This document shows positions 20,457-31,272 of a stretch of DNA of 64,000 nucleotides, in pieces. The translations under genes and the position numbers were made by a program. Source of the DNA: Yponomeuta sedellus (taxonomy: Eukaryota; Arthropoda; Insecta; Lepidoptera; Yponomeutidae); NCBI GenBank assembly GCA_934045075.1, contig OW203745.1, positions 14,938,768 through 15,002,767 on the forward strand. The letters run 5' to 3'. Position 1 is the first letter of the stretch. Each line of letters starts with the position of its first letter. The notes under the pieces were generated by a model. The model was given only the letters and a program-made list of their open reading frames with translations. It had not been told where the DNA came from and ran no database searches.

Positions 20457-20687
20457 TTATACTATTTTTATTTTTAATGCACTAACCCGTGCTAAGGAAC
20501 AAATTTAAAAACCTATTTAGAGGCTAAAAATTTCACCCATGCCGGGATTCAAACCCGCAACCTCTGGCTATCCGTGCCAGCGCTCTACCAATTGAGCTCA
20601 ATTGGTAGAGCGCTGGCACGGATAGCCAGAGGTTGCGGGTTCGAATCCCGGCATGGGTGAAATTTTTAGCCTCTAAATAGGTTTTTG
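20457..20687. mobile_element. T1 palindromic insertion with 12-bp TSD
   Basis: AATCCCACAAGC occurs at 20445-20456 and 20688-20699. Between them is a reversed T1 tail (20457-20506) and then a 180-bp palindrome: arms 20507-20596 and 20597-20686 differ at one of 90 positions. Each arm is T1 from the A-box region to 'aggttttt'; they meet at GAGCTC. One duplication around the whole means it inserted as a single unit. Confidence 0.93.
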
Positions 20688-20995
20688 AATCCCACAAGCA
20701 CCATGCGGTTAGCTAATTCACCGCCCTCCCTCCCACTTTTTCAAGCAGAAGCAAGACACGAACACACCACAACCAACACCAATACTTGTGTGAGAAAACA
20801 CGCAAAAAGTGCGTAACTTTTTAATGCTATTATGGATTTCCGCAAAGTAACGCCTGATTCTATACAAGCAGCTGAAAGTTTTTTTTATATATAAATTTTG
20901 TATTATTTTTCTCTGACTTTGTGGACGAAATTTTTGTAAATGTTTTTTTAAATTATTGTGTATGTTATTTTGTATGCATGCAATAAATGGTTGAA

Positions 20996-21135
20996 AGATA
21001 AGATAAGAATATTCTTTATTGTACACCGGGGAAAAAACGTGAAATAATTATAAAGATGCAGTACAATTGGCAGCTTTATTGCTTAGAGCAATTTCTTCCA
21101 GACAACCTACGATGGAGAGTTGCTGAAGGAAAAGT
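20996..21135 (-). mobile_element. LINE 3' end (reversed)
   Basis: 'agaatattctttattgtaca' then 'gcagctttattgcttagagc' and 'aatttcttccagacaaccta'. Shares its inner part with 45425-45540. Related to but distinct from the K type. Confidence 0.65.
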
Positions 21136-21309
21136 GAGACGGGTAGTTGGTGCAAAAGTGTTACGTTTACAATTTTAGATTCGTAGTTTCGGTCGTACTT
21201 TATTTATGTTTTCCCTACTTTTGTAAGACATTTAACCAATGCTTTGACATTTAAAGTTATTGATGGCAATCATGAAATCTTATTACACGTACAGTGGCAA
21301 TTGATGTAT

Positions 21310-21482
21310 TAGGTTTAAGGTGACTTGAGAAAAGATGGTCAGAGTGGAGTTTTTTTCACGCTGCCTTTTTCTCCACTACAATACGGCTCGAAGGCTTCGT
21401 CTTACATTTTACATTGTACATTGACGTTCAGCAAACATAATGTAATTTTTTCACGTTGAAATAAATGGATTTCATTTGATCC
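21310..21482 (+). mobile_element. LINE 3' end, D type
   Basis: 'gacttgagaaaagatggtca', 'gctgcctttttctccactac', 'gaaggcttcgtcttacattt' and 'ttgaaataaatggatttcat'. The same end recurs at 32567 (minus), 51380 (minus), 57920 and 61565. Confidence 0.7.
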
Positions 21483-21878
21483 AAGGTTTCGGCTGGGATG
21501 CAGAAAAGACTAACGCATAGACGGTGTTTAGTTATTGCATCTCTATTGAAAATTATGGGCTATCGAAAGCCGAACAGCATATTGTGCAGTAAAAATGAAG
21601 ACTATATAGGCGGCTTCAAGTAGCTACAAAAACACACGTTTAGGGATTGATGAATCCTGCAGTTAATATGTGTATATAAGGTCAACTTCACGACTTCTTA
21701 AATGTCACTTAAGACGGGAGCAATTTCAATATAAGCGTAGTTTAGGTTTTCTTTAGAAACGAAATGTCGGATCGGGATTAAACTTTGCGATTACGTTTAG
21801 GAGAAACTAATCGAGGTTTGGTCGTGCTTACAACTAGAAGTGATATAGATAGATTATATATCACAATCATCAATCATC

Positions 21879-22167
21879 AAAAAGAAATTATAGAATTGAG
21901 TATAGTTTTTTTTTCTTTTTGTTTGTTAGGACTACCAAAGTTTCACCCAACTATTCTGAATTCTATAATTTCTTTTTGAATAGGCACCCAAATTTTTGCT
22001 CATGCTATAATCTATCTATATCTATCTATCATCATATCAATGTCATCAAAAATAAATTATAGAATTGAGAATAGTTTTTTATTTTTATTTTTTTTTTATT
22101 TTTGTTTTTGTTTATTAGGACTACCAAAGTTTCACCCAACTATTATGAATTCTATAATTTCTTTTTG
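21879..22167. repeat. Two tandem foldback units
   Basis: Unit 1: arms 21879-21897 and 21959-21977 pair over 19 bp ('aaaaagaaattatagaatt'). Unit 2 repeats it at 22048-22066 and 22148-22167. Between arms both have 'ggactaccaaagtttcaccc'; both are followed by 'gctataatctatctatatct'. A tandem duplication of a small foldback element. Confidence 0.8.
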
Positions 22168-22216
22168 AATAGGCACTCAAATTTTTCTCATGCTATAATC
22201 TATCTATATCTATAAT

Positions 22217-22448
22217 CAGCTCACATCAACCCACTGCTGGGCATAGGCCTCCTTTTTATTGCGCCGTTCCTCACGGTCCTGTGCTAACCTGATCCATCTC
22301 TGATCCGCAACCCTCACCATGTCGTCTGGCTATCGTGTCGGTGGTCTGCCTATCAACCTCCTTCCCTCCCTTGGCCACTACTCCGATACTGCCCTGGTCC
22401 ACCGGCCGTCTTCCCGTCTAGCCAACTGTCCCGCCCATCTCCACTTTA
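22217..22448 (-). mobile_element. LINE 3' end, RTE-b-like
   Basis: 'catcaacccactgctgggca', 'taggcctcctttttattgcg' and 'gtcctgtgctaacctgatcc' read, reversed, as the end of an RTE-like element including codons of its C-terminus ('accgatacgatagcc' region). No usable frame. Confidence 0.55.
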
Positions 22449-22789
22449 AGTCTGATTCTATAATGTAATAATATGAAAATCTCAAAAATAATGTATTTAA
22501 TTCAGTTATAGACCCGAAGGTTAAAACGATGCGACAGTGTACTATATAAAAATCTCATGTCACAGTATTTGTTATCAAACTCCTCTGAAACGCTTTCATT
22601 TGATTTTTACGTTTTTTGGTAGAAAAGGTTGTAAGCTAATTAATATGCAAAAACAAAGTTTGCAGGATCAGTTGGTATTATAAATAAATATTCATGGACA
22701 TATTACACAGATCTCGTTAGCCCTATACTAAGTACAACTAAATGACTTGTGTTAGAGGTGCTAACTGGTCGATAGATTTAATACAATAA

Positions 22790-22928
22790 ATACATAGATA
22801 ACATCCAAGACCCGAGACAAACTAGAAAAGTTCGTTTCCTAGTTTGACCCGGCCGGGGATCGAACTCGAGACCTTCGGTTTAACAGTCAGCGTGCCAAAC
22901 CGCTGCGCCACCGAGGCCGTCACGAGGT
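22790..22928 (-). mobile_element. tRNA-like SINE, fourth type
   Basis: Reversed, the head reads 'gcctcggtggcgcagcggtt' (A box) and 'ctcgagttcgatccccggcc' (B box, 'gttcgatcc'), then 'gggtcttggatgttatctat'. One copy only in this window. Confidence 0.75.
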
Positions 22929-23059
22929 CGTCATAATATGGACATTGAATGTGTCTGAACCGTTTCGGACCCTAGGCACAACATTATGGACTTATTTAAG
23001 GCACTCAATTTAATTTAATCTACAACGTAAACAAACCTTTGATAGAAATCGTTAAATTA

Positions 23060-23253
23060 TTGTATTCTTTTTGATGCACTAACCCGTGCTGCCTGGACGA
23101 AATACAGAGAGTATTGTAAAGAGGTTCGAAATTTCACTGACGCCGTTGGTCGCCCATTAGCTCAGTTGGGAGAGCGCTGGCACGGTTATCTAGAGGTCGC
23201 GGGTTCGAGTCCCGGCATGGGTGGAATTTTTAGCCGGTTGCGTAGGGTTTCTA
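23060..23253. mobile_element. T1, twin-primed form with 14-bp TSD
   Basis: AAATCGTTAAATTA at 23046-23059 and 23254-23267. Left 30 bp are the reversed tail ('gatgcactaacccgtgc'); the rest is a forward T1 from 'aaatacagagagtattgtaa' through A box 'tagctcagttgggagagc' and B box 'ggttcgagtcc'. Confidence 0.92.
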
Positions 23254-23567
23254 AAATCGTTAAATTACGATGCTTCATAAATGTCTATAACTTTGTTTTA
23301 TGAAATTATGTCTTCACTTACATGTAATAATATTTTTTTAAGATTTAATTAAATCATTGTCTTTATTCACATACACACCAAAACCGAACGAAACGAAATA
23401 TAGGTACTTAAGTGTGTAACAGAGCGAAAAACCATTTTCGTGCCCCAAAGCACCACCTTGGCCGAATCCCATAAGGCGCGTTCAGACACAGATGATTATA
23501 CGACGCGCGTCGACTCCACCACAGACAACTTGGACGTAATATATTCGCTGACAAGGTAGTTTGTGAA

Positions 23568-23900
23568 GCACTCGTGGCCTAGTCGAACTGAGTTATAGGA
23601 ATCAATTAGAGTTAAGCAACAACAGGGACGGCCAGGTGGGTGACCGTCCCGTGACTGCCGCTAGTGGCATTTTTTCCGAGCGCTTCAGTGCTACGCAAGG
23701 CACGTTAAGCCGTTGGTGCCATTTGGCTGTCATGTAATAGTTGTCGTTAAGCCATGTCAGAGGCCTTATGGGCGGCTTGACAACGTCTGACAGTAAGGCC
23801 CGCCACGGTCTTGAATGGCGAGTATGGCCTAACCTTCCTGCAACGCAGGAAGAGACCCGTGCCCCAGGAGTGGGGACGTACAAAGCGTTGACATCATTCA
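23568..23900 (+). mobile_element. 5S-SINE, subfamily A, near full length
   Basis: Head 'actcgtggcctagtcgaact', then 'gagttaagcaacaacaggga' and 'ggtgggtgaccgtcccgtga' keep box A and box C character. It ends 'agagacccgtgccccaggag' and 'gcgttgacatc'. A short internal deletion removes the 'cctccaccaacccgg' part. Confidence 0.85.
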
Positions 23901-23959
23901 TTACCTAACATTACATTTGAAATATATTCTGGATTAACTTACTCGATTTTTGTCAGAAG

Positions 23960-24039
23960 AGTCCGACCAGGGTTCGCACTGATACGCAGGGCTTAGTCAC
24001 GATTAAGCCCTGCGTATCAGGGCGAACCCTGGTCGGACT
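23960..24039. repeat. Compact foldback hairpin, 36-bp arms
   Basis: 23960-23995 pairs with 24004-24039 at 35 of 36 positions around an 8-nt loop. Arms include CCGACCAGGGTTCG and ATACGCAGGGCTTA. Not related in sequence to the hairpin at 13914. Confidence 0.9.
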
Positions 24040-24638
24040 AAGTAGAGACGAAGCTCGCATCGTTGGTTAAATAATTTTAAATTACATATTTTTATGTTAG
24101 AACATACCTATAATGTACTACATTCTAAGCAAGTTTTTTTATTAATATAAATACACCAAATAAATTAGATAGTTAGAGAACAATTTATTGCACAGCCAGA
24201 AAAACAGAATTTGAATTATACGTAGTAATCCTTCATGATTGGTGTTATAATATTATTGGTGTGAGACTCAAAAAGTTTCTTACACTTTATTGCACAATAA
24301 AACTTAAATAACATACAATGTGATAACAGAATATAGTCTGGGTTGTCTTAGGACCAAAGCACAGGGTATCCTAGTTTAAGATCAGGACAACTGGCTGGTC
24401 TCTTACCTCGCCGTCGAGTGATCTGTGTGTGACCGTATCTATGAGGCTTCACCGGCCTTAATTCCGAGAGGCATCAATTTTTCACCCCCTCGCCAACAAT
24501 GGTGAGCGGACATAGAGCTAGGACGGCCGAGACACGTCTCTTTCTTAAAATAATCCTAGTTCAATATAAGTGGCTCACTTAGACACTTAAATTTTTATAT
24601 TTGCAAATATTAAATTTTCTTTAATAACAGTAAACCGA
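24040..24638. other. AT-rich DNA with one F-SINE scrap
   Basis: 24344-24400 ('caaagcacagggtatcctag') matches the F-SINE end. The GC-richer 24400-24530 has no clear match. Confidence 0.5.
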
Positions 24639-24800
24639 AGCGGACACAGCGGTATAACGGCGGCCTCATATTCGTGGTCGTGGGTTTGAATTCTGGGATG
24701 TCGACTTTGTTTCCCAAGTTACGTACATTTATGAAGTTATAGTAGCAATACCACTCGCTAACTGTGAAGGAAAACATCGTGAGGAAAACTGAATTTTACA
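24639..24800 (+). mobile_element. V-SINE, 5' two thirds
   Basis: tRNA-like head with B box 'gggtttgaattctgg', then 'cccaagttacgtacatttat', 'caataccactcgctaactgt' and 'gaaggaaaacatcgtgagga'. 3' end missing. Confidence 0.75.
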
Positions 24801-27140
24801 ACTTAACAGACCATTATGGTTGAAAATATTAGTTCAACTATAGATATTTTGCACTACAATTTTACTAGTAACGCTGTAAAGCTACTGTTACTGGAAAGCT
24901 GTATTTTAAAGTGCATTTAAGTATACCCCAGCGAGTCAAATTGCCCTTTGATGATCATCTCGACAGAACATAATCTTATTAGCTCACTAAGGTACGTTTT
25001 ATCCGCTACATAACGTTCCGGCAATATGCGGGCGTAATGATACAAACTAAAATCATCTTTAAATTTCAAGGTTACAAACTACATTTCCATTAAAACACTC
25101 CTAGAGGCGACTTATTCAATCTTTGGTTACTTTTCTTACTTGTAAAATCTCCGTCACAGACTATTTTAGTTAACGCTTTTCGAGTGTTTTCAGGAATTCT
25201 GTTTGTATAAATATCACCGTAAATAATTATTTAAAACGAATCTAAATCTAAGACTAAAGAAGAAAGTACGTAATAACATTACTTAGATTTAAGAATCATA
25301 GTTGTAATATTTTTCTGGTTGTGCAATAAAGTGTTCTCTATCTAAGACTAAAAGTCTAATCGCGAGATCCTATTTCTTAGGCAAAATTTAATTAAGTAGG
25401 ACCTTGAGACGTTTTGGCAATGAAGTGTTGAGTAAGTTGTCAATTCACAATATTCGCGATTAGAACCGTTTTAGTATATAAATACGTGTGATACAAAGTA
25501 CATTATTAGTACAAAAAAAGCTCAGTCACGTGCCAACGGGCACGACACGGGAACGGGCGCTTGCACTTGTATTGTCGTCTCTAAATTCGTGAATATAAAG
25601 ACTATTTTAGAATGAAATCGTGCCGCCCGTTGCCGACCCGTTCTAATGTGGTGGACCTTAACGAACTGAAAAACAAAAAAATCTATGTAGGACGCTCCAC
25701 GGCTTAGTCCTTTCTATGAGCGTAGAAGAATACTTAATCTGTGAGCGCAGTCGTCCTCAAAGCCTCTTTCACAAAAATAGAGCCGATCTAGTGATCTTTA
25801 CCTTCCTTTATTATCATCCATTCTAGAGATCTCCAAACGCTCTATAACATTATCGTACATTCGGTGCGGAGACCTAATATTCCTTTAATACTCCTTGTGA
25901 ACTACGGCCGACCATTTGCTCTAAGAATTCCTTGAAGTTGTACAATTCTGTGACTAGAATGCATGTCTTATTAGCGACCTCTAATCCCATAGTTTCTACT
26001 CTCGTGCTAAGACTCACCATGTCCCAAACGATTTTCTTTAACCTATATTTCCTGGAGACCCGTAGTGTTTATAGAAACTGTGAGCAAGCAAAGGCGTCTA
26101 GGATGAAGGTAAGGTTTAGTAAGCTTTCTGTACAAAGCGCCTGCGCGGCAAGCCCCAGCCAAAACTGTCATGGCGGTTCAGTACGCGTATCGACGTGTCT
26201 CCGTTAAGACCGTCCACAATTTGAGCGTTTAAATTGGGAAAAAAACCTGCCTGAAGCCTGCGATTCATACGCGAACAGTTGAACAGTGTCGCACAGTGTT
26301 TGAGTGGAAAAAACTGGTTCAGAAACCGTGTGGAGTTTGGGCAAAAGTGGTGGTGGTATTGAGGATTGCTCTCCTTGGAAAAGGTGGTCGACTTGACGGT
26401 AAGTCCGCTTTTTCTCGTCGTATTTTCGTTCTGGATTCGGTCGGTTTTAGGCAAAAGCGGTTTCGTTAATTAAATAGACCACTTTTGACTGTCCTGTGCG
26501 CTTAAGTAATTGACTGACCCTAATATCATTTAAGCAATCTTTGCGTGGTTTAGAAAGAAAATATCTATATATTAAGAACACGTTTTTATCGATTTAGTAA
26601 CTAACGAGTGGGTCGGAGGCTAGCGCGTTTCGGACGTATTTTCGTGATTAAAAAGCAATTTCGTTGCCATGCTATATTTTTTAGTACCTTCGTGTTTTTG
26701 TGCGTTCAATTTTTGTATTGTACTTTCTCATTCTACTTTGAATAACTTTTACTGTGATTACCGGCGTAAATTAAAGATGACGTTTTATTAAGTAAATTAC
26801 GAGTATGTTGTTTAATGTATCTGAGCAATCACTACTTTTAATATTGGTAGTTATTTTTTAAATATCAAAATCAATTAAATTGTGGTTTTATTGAAATTAA
26901 TAGCTTTTGTCTTATTTTATGTTATTATATTTGGCTCCAGCTTATCTTGACTAGAAAGGAAGAAATCGCAAGCAGAACATAACCAAAATTACAATTTAAA
27001 ATTCAGTCAGAGTATACCTTCATAATAATCACACAAGTTTTGATAAAAATGAGTTGGACTATTTGTTTTTATATTTCATGCAAAAAAACAATAAAATAAA
27101 TTAGACAGGCAAAACAGCACACCCTTGCACCTGTTAATAT
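24801..27140. other. Longest repeat-poor stretch; no gene recognised
   Basis: Except for a TATC-type LINE tail at about 25315-25350 I recognise no repeat here. 26126-26402 is GC-balanced and ends at a good splice-donor-like GGTAAGT (see findings). A minus-strand frame at 26116-26454 has no recognisable domain and probably is not coding. Confidence 0.45.
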
Positions 27141-27142
27141 CG

Positions 27143-27322
27143 TCAAGCCAAGTCACAGGTCTTAGGGCGGCTTGAAAACTTCTGAAAGTAAGACCAGCCA
27201 CAAGTCTTGCAAGCCTCCACCAATCCGGACTTGGCCTAGGGTGGAGTACGGCCTATACCTTCCTTAGGGAAGAGACCCGTGCCCGTCGGTGGGGACGTAA
27301 TGGGTTGATGATGATGATAAAT
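27143..27322 (+). mobile_element. 5S-SINE, subfamily B, 5'-truncated
   Basis: 'gtcaagccaagtcacaggtc' to 'ggacgtaatgggttgatgat'. Landmarks 'gaccagccacaagtcttgca' and 'gaagagacccgtgcccgtcg' identify B. Confidence 0.85.
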
Positions 27323-27379
27323 AATAATGGGCAAGAAGGATTTGTTTAGCGTGGTATGCGTGGATAGCCACAAAACACA

Positions 27380-27560
27380 AATATTGTCCCACGGGAATGC
27401 ATTCCCGGGATATCAAGTCCCACTTCTCAATTCAGATCTTTGTCTATCTTTATGCCAAGTTTCTTGTAACTGATCAGCCGTGATCGAGTAACAAACATCC
27501 AAACGTATTCACAAACTTTCACATGTATCATTACAAAGTTTGTGAACACGAACAATCAAT
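27380..27560 (+). mobile_element. 'ACTAGCTG' family, diverged tail
   Basis: 'aagtttcttgtaactgatca', 'gagtaacaaacatccaaacg' and 'ttcacaaactttcac' resemble the tail of the element at 1784. Head not recognisable. Confidence 0.4.
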
Positions 27561-27570
27561 TTATATTAGT

Positions 27571-27876
27571 ACAGCGGCCGTAGCCTAGTGGGTGGAACAA
27601 TTGACTCATAAGCGAGAGACTTAGATTTGATTCCCAGAGCGAGCATGTAATAATGACTTGGTTTTTAAAGTTATGTACGTTTGTGCACGTATAGTAGAAA
27701 TACCGCTAACTGTGAAGGAAAACATCGTGAGGGAATCTGAGGATTTGAGGTGTTCAAATACCTCCGCGCTTGAAATAGCCAATCCGCAGTGGGCTCTCGT
27801 GGTAATTAAGCCCATATTCTCTCTCTGAGAGAAGGCTTGTGCACTGCAGTGGGACGTTTATAAGCTACATAAATAT
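27571..27876 (+). mobile_element. V-SINE, full length
   Basis: Best copy. tRNA-like head 27573-27645 (A box 'tagcctagtgggtgg', B-box region 'agatttgattccc'), then 'gttatgtacgtttgtgcacg', 'gaaggaaaacatcgtgaggg', 'ccgcagtgggctctcgtggt', 'ctctgagagaaggcttgtgc' and 'agtgggacgtttataagcta'. Confidence 0.8.
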
Positions 27877-27927
27877 ATATATAAAAACTAGCGTCATCCT
27901 GCATTATGTTGCAAACGATTCTGATTT

Positions 27928-28085
27928 TAAAAACCTATTTAGAGGCTAAACATTCCACCCCTGCCGGGACTTGAACCAGTGACCTCTGGCTAACCGTGCC
28001 AGCGCTCTCCCAACTGAGCCAATGGGCAACTACTGGCATCAGTGAAATTTCGAACCTCTTTACAATACTCTCTGTATTACTTACA
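27928..28085 (-). mobile_element. T1, 5'-truncated, 11-bp TSD
   Basis: GATTCTGATTT at 27917-27927 and 28086-28096. The insert runs from the reversed tail 'aaaacctatttagaggctaa' through the tRNA-like part to 'ctctgtattacttaca'. A simple non-inverted copy, giving the family its ordinary insertion form. Confidence 0.92.
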
Positions 28086-28304
28086 GATTCTGATTTGTGA
28101 ATCTGAACCATCCAGGGCGCTACCAAAACGCATACAAAAAAAATCATTCATTTTGTCCAGCCGTTTAGGAGGAGTTCAGTGACGCACGTACAGTAGAATT
28201 ATATATTTATAAAGATATATATTAATTGGCATCACATATGTTGAAGAAACGATAGGATTACTCCAGAGATACTTAGAGTAAAAACGAACTAAACGAACGG
28301 AGTA

Positions 28305-28332
28305 CACGGTGTGTCATAAAGCACACACCGTG
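28305..28332. repeat. Short hairpin
   Basis: CACGGTGTGT and ACACACCGTG pair perfectly around 8 nt. No poly-T follows; function unknown. Confidence 0.6.
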
Positions 28333-28460
28333 CCCTCCCCAAATGCAATATTGAATCACAATAATCCGTGCGAGATGAAAGAATGATTCCCGTCGGCCCC
28401 TCAGTGAGGGAAATGAGCAAAAAGACTTCCCTAGCGGCTTGTCGCAAACGAGGGTGTGAT

Positions 28461-28705
28461 GACACTCCGGCATAAAAAAAATGTAGTCTCTACAGGGTGT
28501 GACAAATCCCCATTTTTATACGTATGAAAATGGGCCCTTTCAAGACATGAAAACCGAAATAAAAATAACTACTAACCAGAATGGTGAGTAAATGTGACGA
28601 CACTCCAGCATACAAAAACTTATAGTCTATACAGGGTGTCAAAATCCCCATCCTTAAACGTAAGAAAATGGGACGCTTCAAAATATCAAAAGTGACATAA
28701 AAAAT
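28461..28705. repeat. Tandem pair of ~130-bp units
   Basis: 'gacactccggcataaaa' .. 'tacagggtgtgacaaatccc' .. 'aaaatgggccctttcaa' at 28461-28582 is repeated as 'gacactccagcatacaaaaa' .. 'tacagggtgtcaaaatcccc' .. 'aaaatgggacgcttcaaa' at 28597-28705. The TACAGGGTGTC motif resembles TE termini, but limits are unclear. Confidence 0.65.
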
Positions 28706-28964
28706 AAGAAATGATTTTTCTTTATTCGAAACCCGGTTTCCTAAAATGAAAAATTATTTTCTTTTCGAAACTGGTTTCGAAACTTTTGTTTCGAAAGTGG
28801 CCGAAGGGGTACGGGGCTAAATAAAAAAATCAGAATGTCGGCTTACTTATTACGCATGCCGACCCCAAGTTGATGATTTCAAGCGTTGCGGTATTCACCT
28901 CAAGCATTCAGATTTTTGCACCATGTATTTGTTCACCGCAGCGATTGGCATATTCCCCATATTG

Positions 28965-29055
28965 GCATATTTAACTTAGAAAACAATGTCACGGTACATT
29001 CTGGGATTCAAACCCACGACCTTTCCAAAAGTGAGGCCAACATTAAGCGATGTGA
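28965..29055 (-). mobile_element. V-like SINE head, decayed
   Basis: Reversed: 'ggtcgtgggtttgaatccca' is a B box, followed by 'gtgacattgttttctaagtt'. Confidence 0.5.
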
Positions 29056-29284
29056 TATGACTCCTTGAATCCCTGAATGGAGCTTTATACGAAAACATGA
29101 CGAATTCTAATCCCGAAATTCCTATTTTGCACTTACAACATGTTCTCCTAGCGCCTCCATTTCCTGCAAGAACAATACTCCACTTTGGGCAGAACAATTA
29201 AAATTCTCTCAAGCAAAATAACGTCTTAATCACGAGGAAATAATTACTAATTTCAAACTTCGCAGTAGCGGGAATGGCTTTCAT

Positions 29285-29353
29285 TAGTGCTACGCCTCGT
29301 AGGCCGTAGCACTCGGCGTAGCGGGTGCTACGAGCCCGACTACGCCGCGTAGC
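29285..29353. repeat. CTACG/CGTAG cluster
   Basis: At least nine CTACG or CGTAG motifs in about 70 bp, giving many alternative hairpins in a GC-rich island within AT-rich DNA. Confidence 0.6.
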
Positions 29354-29458
29354 TAACACAACGGTTTTTGGCAGGTGCGTTGAACTATGATTTTCGTTCT
29401 TGGGTAAAATTTTCGTTCATTCCTGTCTTTCCTTGAGACATTACGTTCTAATCCATCG

Positions 29459-29570
29459 AAAGGTTGTCTGGAAGAGATCACTTTTAGTGATAAGACGTCT
29501 GTACTTTTGGGACTTTGGAATATCTGTGTTATTTTCTTTTTTATGTACAATAAAGTGTTCACTATATGCC
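29459..29570 (+). mobile_element. LINE 3' end, K type
   Basis: 'ggttgtctggaagagatcac', 'agtgataagacgtctgtact' and 'tgtacaataaagtgttcact'. Fourth-position differences from 8690 show independent copies. Confidence 0.7.
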
Positions 29571-29626
29571 ACTACCGATCTATCTAACCGTAAAGAAGTG
29601 TGTTATTTCCTTTTTTTATGTATGTA

Positions 29627-29795
29627 GTTGACCCGGCGAACTTCACACCGCCTAATAATCGATTCTCCATCCTCGTACTTCAAGGAATATTCTAAAAAAC
29701 GAAATAGCGAAATCTGTTCAGCTTTCCCGAGATTTGCTCTTACCAACAGATGCAGCGACTCATTTTTATATTATAGAAGAAAAAGTGTTCTCTAT
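29627..29795 (+). mobile_element. 'ACTAGCTGACCC' element
   Basis: 'tagttgacccggcgaacttc', 'cctcgtacttcaaggaatat', 'cgagatttgctcttaccaac' and 'catttttatattatagaaga'. Compare 13580 and 47430. Confidence 0.6.
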
Positions 29796-29919
29796 CTATC
29801 TACGTTACATGAACATAGGAATGACGGTCATTATAACATCAACCAGCTTAACTCCAAACTACCAGTTGATTATGACATGAGAAAACTGATTCTAAACTTT
29901 CGCGACTTGTACACGTAGT

Positions 29920-30069
29920 TAGAATATTTTCGGGGTTTAATCGCGTAGTCATTTATTGCTATTTTACCTCGACGTTTCGACGACGTAACAGTCATCGTGG
30001 TCACGAGAAGACTGATGGCTGGCACCCGTTCGCATCTTCCGTACGCGATTAAGCCCCGAAAATATTCTA
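29920..30069. mobile_element. GTTTCGGC-family foldback, 28-bp termini
   Basis: 29920-29947 and 30042-30069 pair at 27 of 28 positions (TAGAATATTTTCGGGG.. TTAATCGCGTA). Inside is 'gacgtttcgacgacgtaaca' then 'catcgtggtcacgagaagac', the core of the family also seen at 33052, 47848, 50148 and 58525. No frame. Confidence 0.75.
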
Positions 30070-30087
30070 GTTTTGAGAAAACTGAGT

Positions 30088-30622
30088 AAAAACCTAACTG
30101 CAAATTAGGTAGTCGGGGCTGTAAGTGATGCAATTTACTTAAGCCAGATGTCGCTGCGTGTACGTAATACAGAGAATAGTGTGAAGAGGTTCGAAATTTT
30201 ACTGATGCCGGTGAGTCACCCATTAGATCAATTGGAAGAGCGCTGGCACGGATAGCCAGAGGTTGCGGGTTCGAATCCGGGCATGGGTGGAATTTTTAGC
30301 CTCTAAATAAGATTTTGAATTTGTCCTTAGCACGGGTTAATGCATTAAAAATAAAAATAATCATGTGGTTATATTATTTCGATATCATTCCGACGTAAAA
30401 ACTAACTGCAAAGTAGGTGCTCGGGGCTGCAAGTGATGCAAATTACTTCAGCCAGATATCGCTGTACGTAATACAGAGAATATTGTAAAGAGGTTCGAAA
30501 TTTCACTGATGCCGGTGAGTCGCCCATTGGCTCAGTTGGAAAGAGCGCTGGCACGGATAGCCAGAGGTTGCGGGTTCAAATCCCAGCATGGGTGGAATTT
30601 TCAGCCTCTAAATAGGTTTTTA
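30088..30622 (+). mobile_element. T1 direct tandem dimer
   Basis: Monomer 1 runs from 'aacctaactgcaaattaggt' through the tRNA-like part and tail; its end 'tgcattaaaaataaaaataa' continues without a break into 'tcatgtggttatattatttc' and monomer 2. Both have A and B boxes (30222-30290 and 30523-30593). Period about 310 bp. Confidence 0.9.
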
Positions 30623-31272
30623 AGGTTTTTATGTTTACAGGCTAGACTCACCTCTTAAAACATTCACAAAACATTAATTTCACATGGTACACTTATATAA
30701 TTTCTGTTACACACTTATCTACTCGGGTTTATGGGAATTTAAGTCGAATTTTCGTATGTAAAAGCTACTTTAATTATAAATCGGACAATTTTTCATTGAG
30801 ATCAGATAGTTACACAAAAAATTAAATAATTTGTCGGTTAGCCGACTAGAATGGGCGAGGCCAAATGGGACCTACGGCATTCGTAACAACGGTTCTACCA
30901 GTGTGCACACGGTATCCGGGTGATACTACTTTATTGCACTTAAGCAGGTGTACAATATGGCGGACTTTATTGAGTATTTAGTGAGAAATACCTATGATTC
31001 TATCATCCAAGCTTAGAATAAGTGGCATGATTCTGTATTCTCTCCAATGAAATAAAATTAAAAAGAAATCCTGTCTTTTATCACGTAACTTTCAATCGAA
31101 ATGAATCGTCCATAGAATCGACGTCGGATGCTGAGTAAATTCAATAGTGAATAGACCCAACGATGTCAAATTGGTTCATTAAGGATCATTAAGTTTTCTA
31201 GAATGAAAGACCAGTTAAAAGTCCAAGACGATCTACAGGGTGTTTGGGAAATTGTTAGCAATATATTGAGTG
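30623..31272. other. No recognisable feature
   Basis: AT-rich DNA. 31225-31260 'tacagggtgtttgggaaat' resembles a TE terminus. No gene. Confidence 0.5.

Noticed and set aside
23960..24039. Rho-independent terminator
   Set aside because: The window is eukaryotic, arms are far too long and no T run follows.
26116..26454. 112-codon minus-strand frame
   Set aside because: Composition and lack of domains suggest chance; the plus-strand donor-like site was more interesting but is weak too.
29920..30069. Part of the neighbouring T1 dimer
   Set aside because: The terminal repeats are complete before T1 begins at 30088 and match the GTTTCGGC family.
30222..30593. CRISPR-like array from repeated T1 units
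   Set aside because: Two 310-bp monomers with pol III boxes are a SINE dimer, not short repeats with unique spacers.
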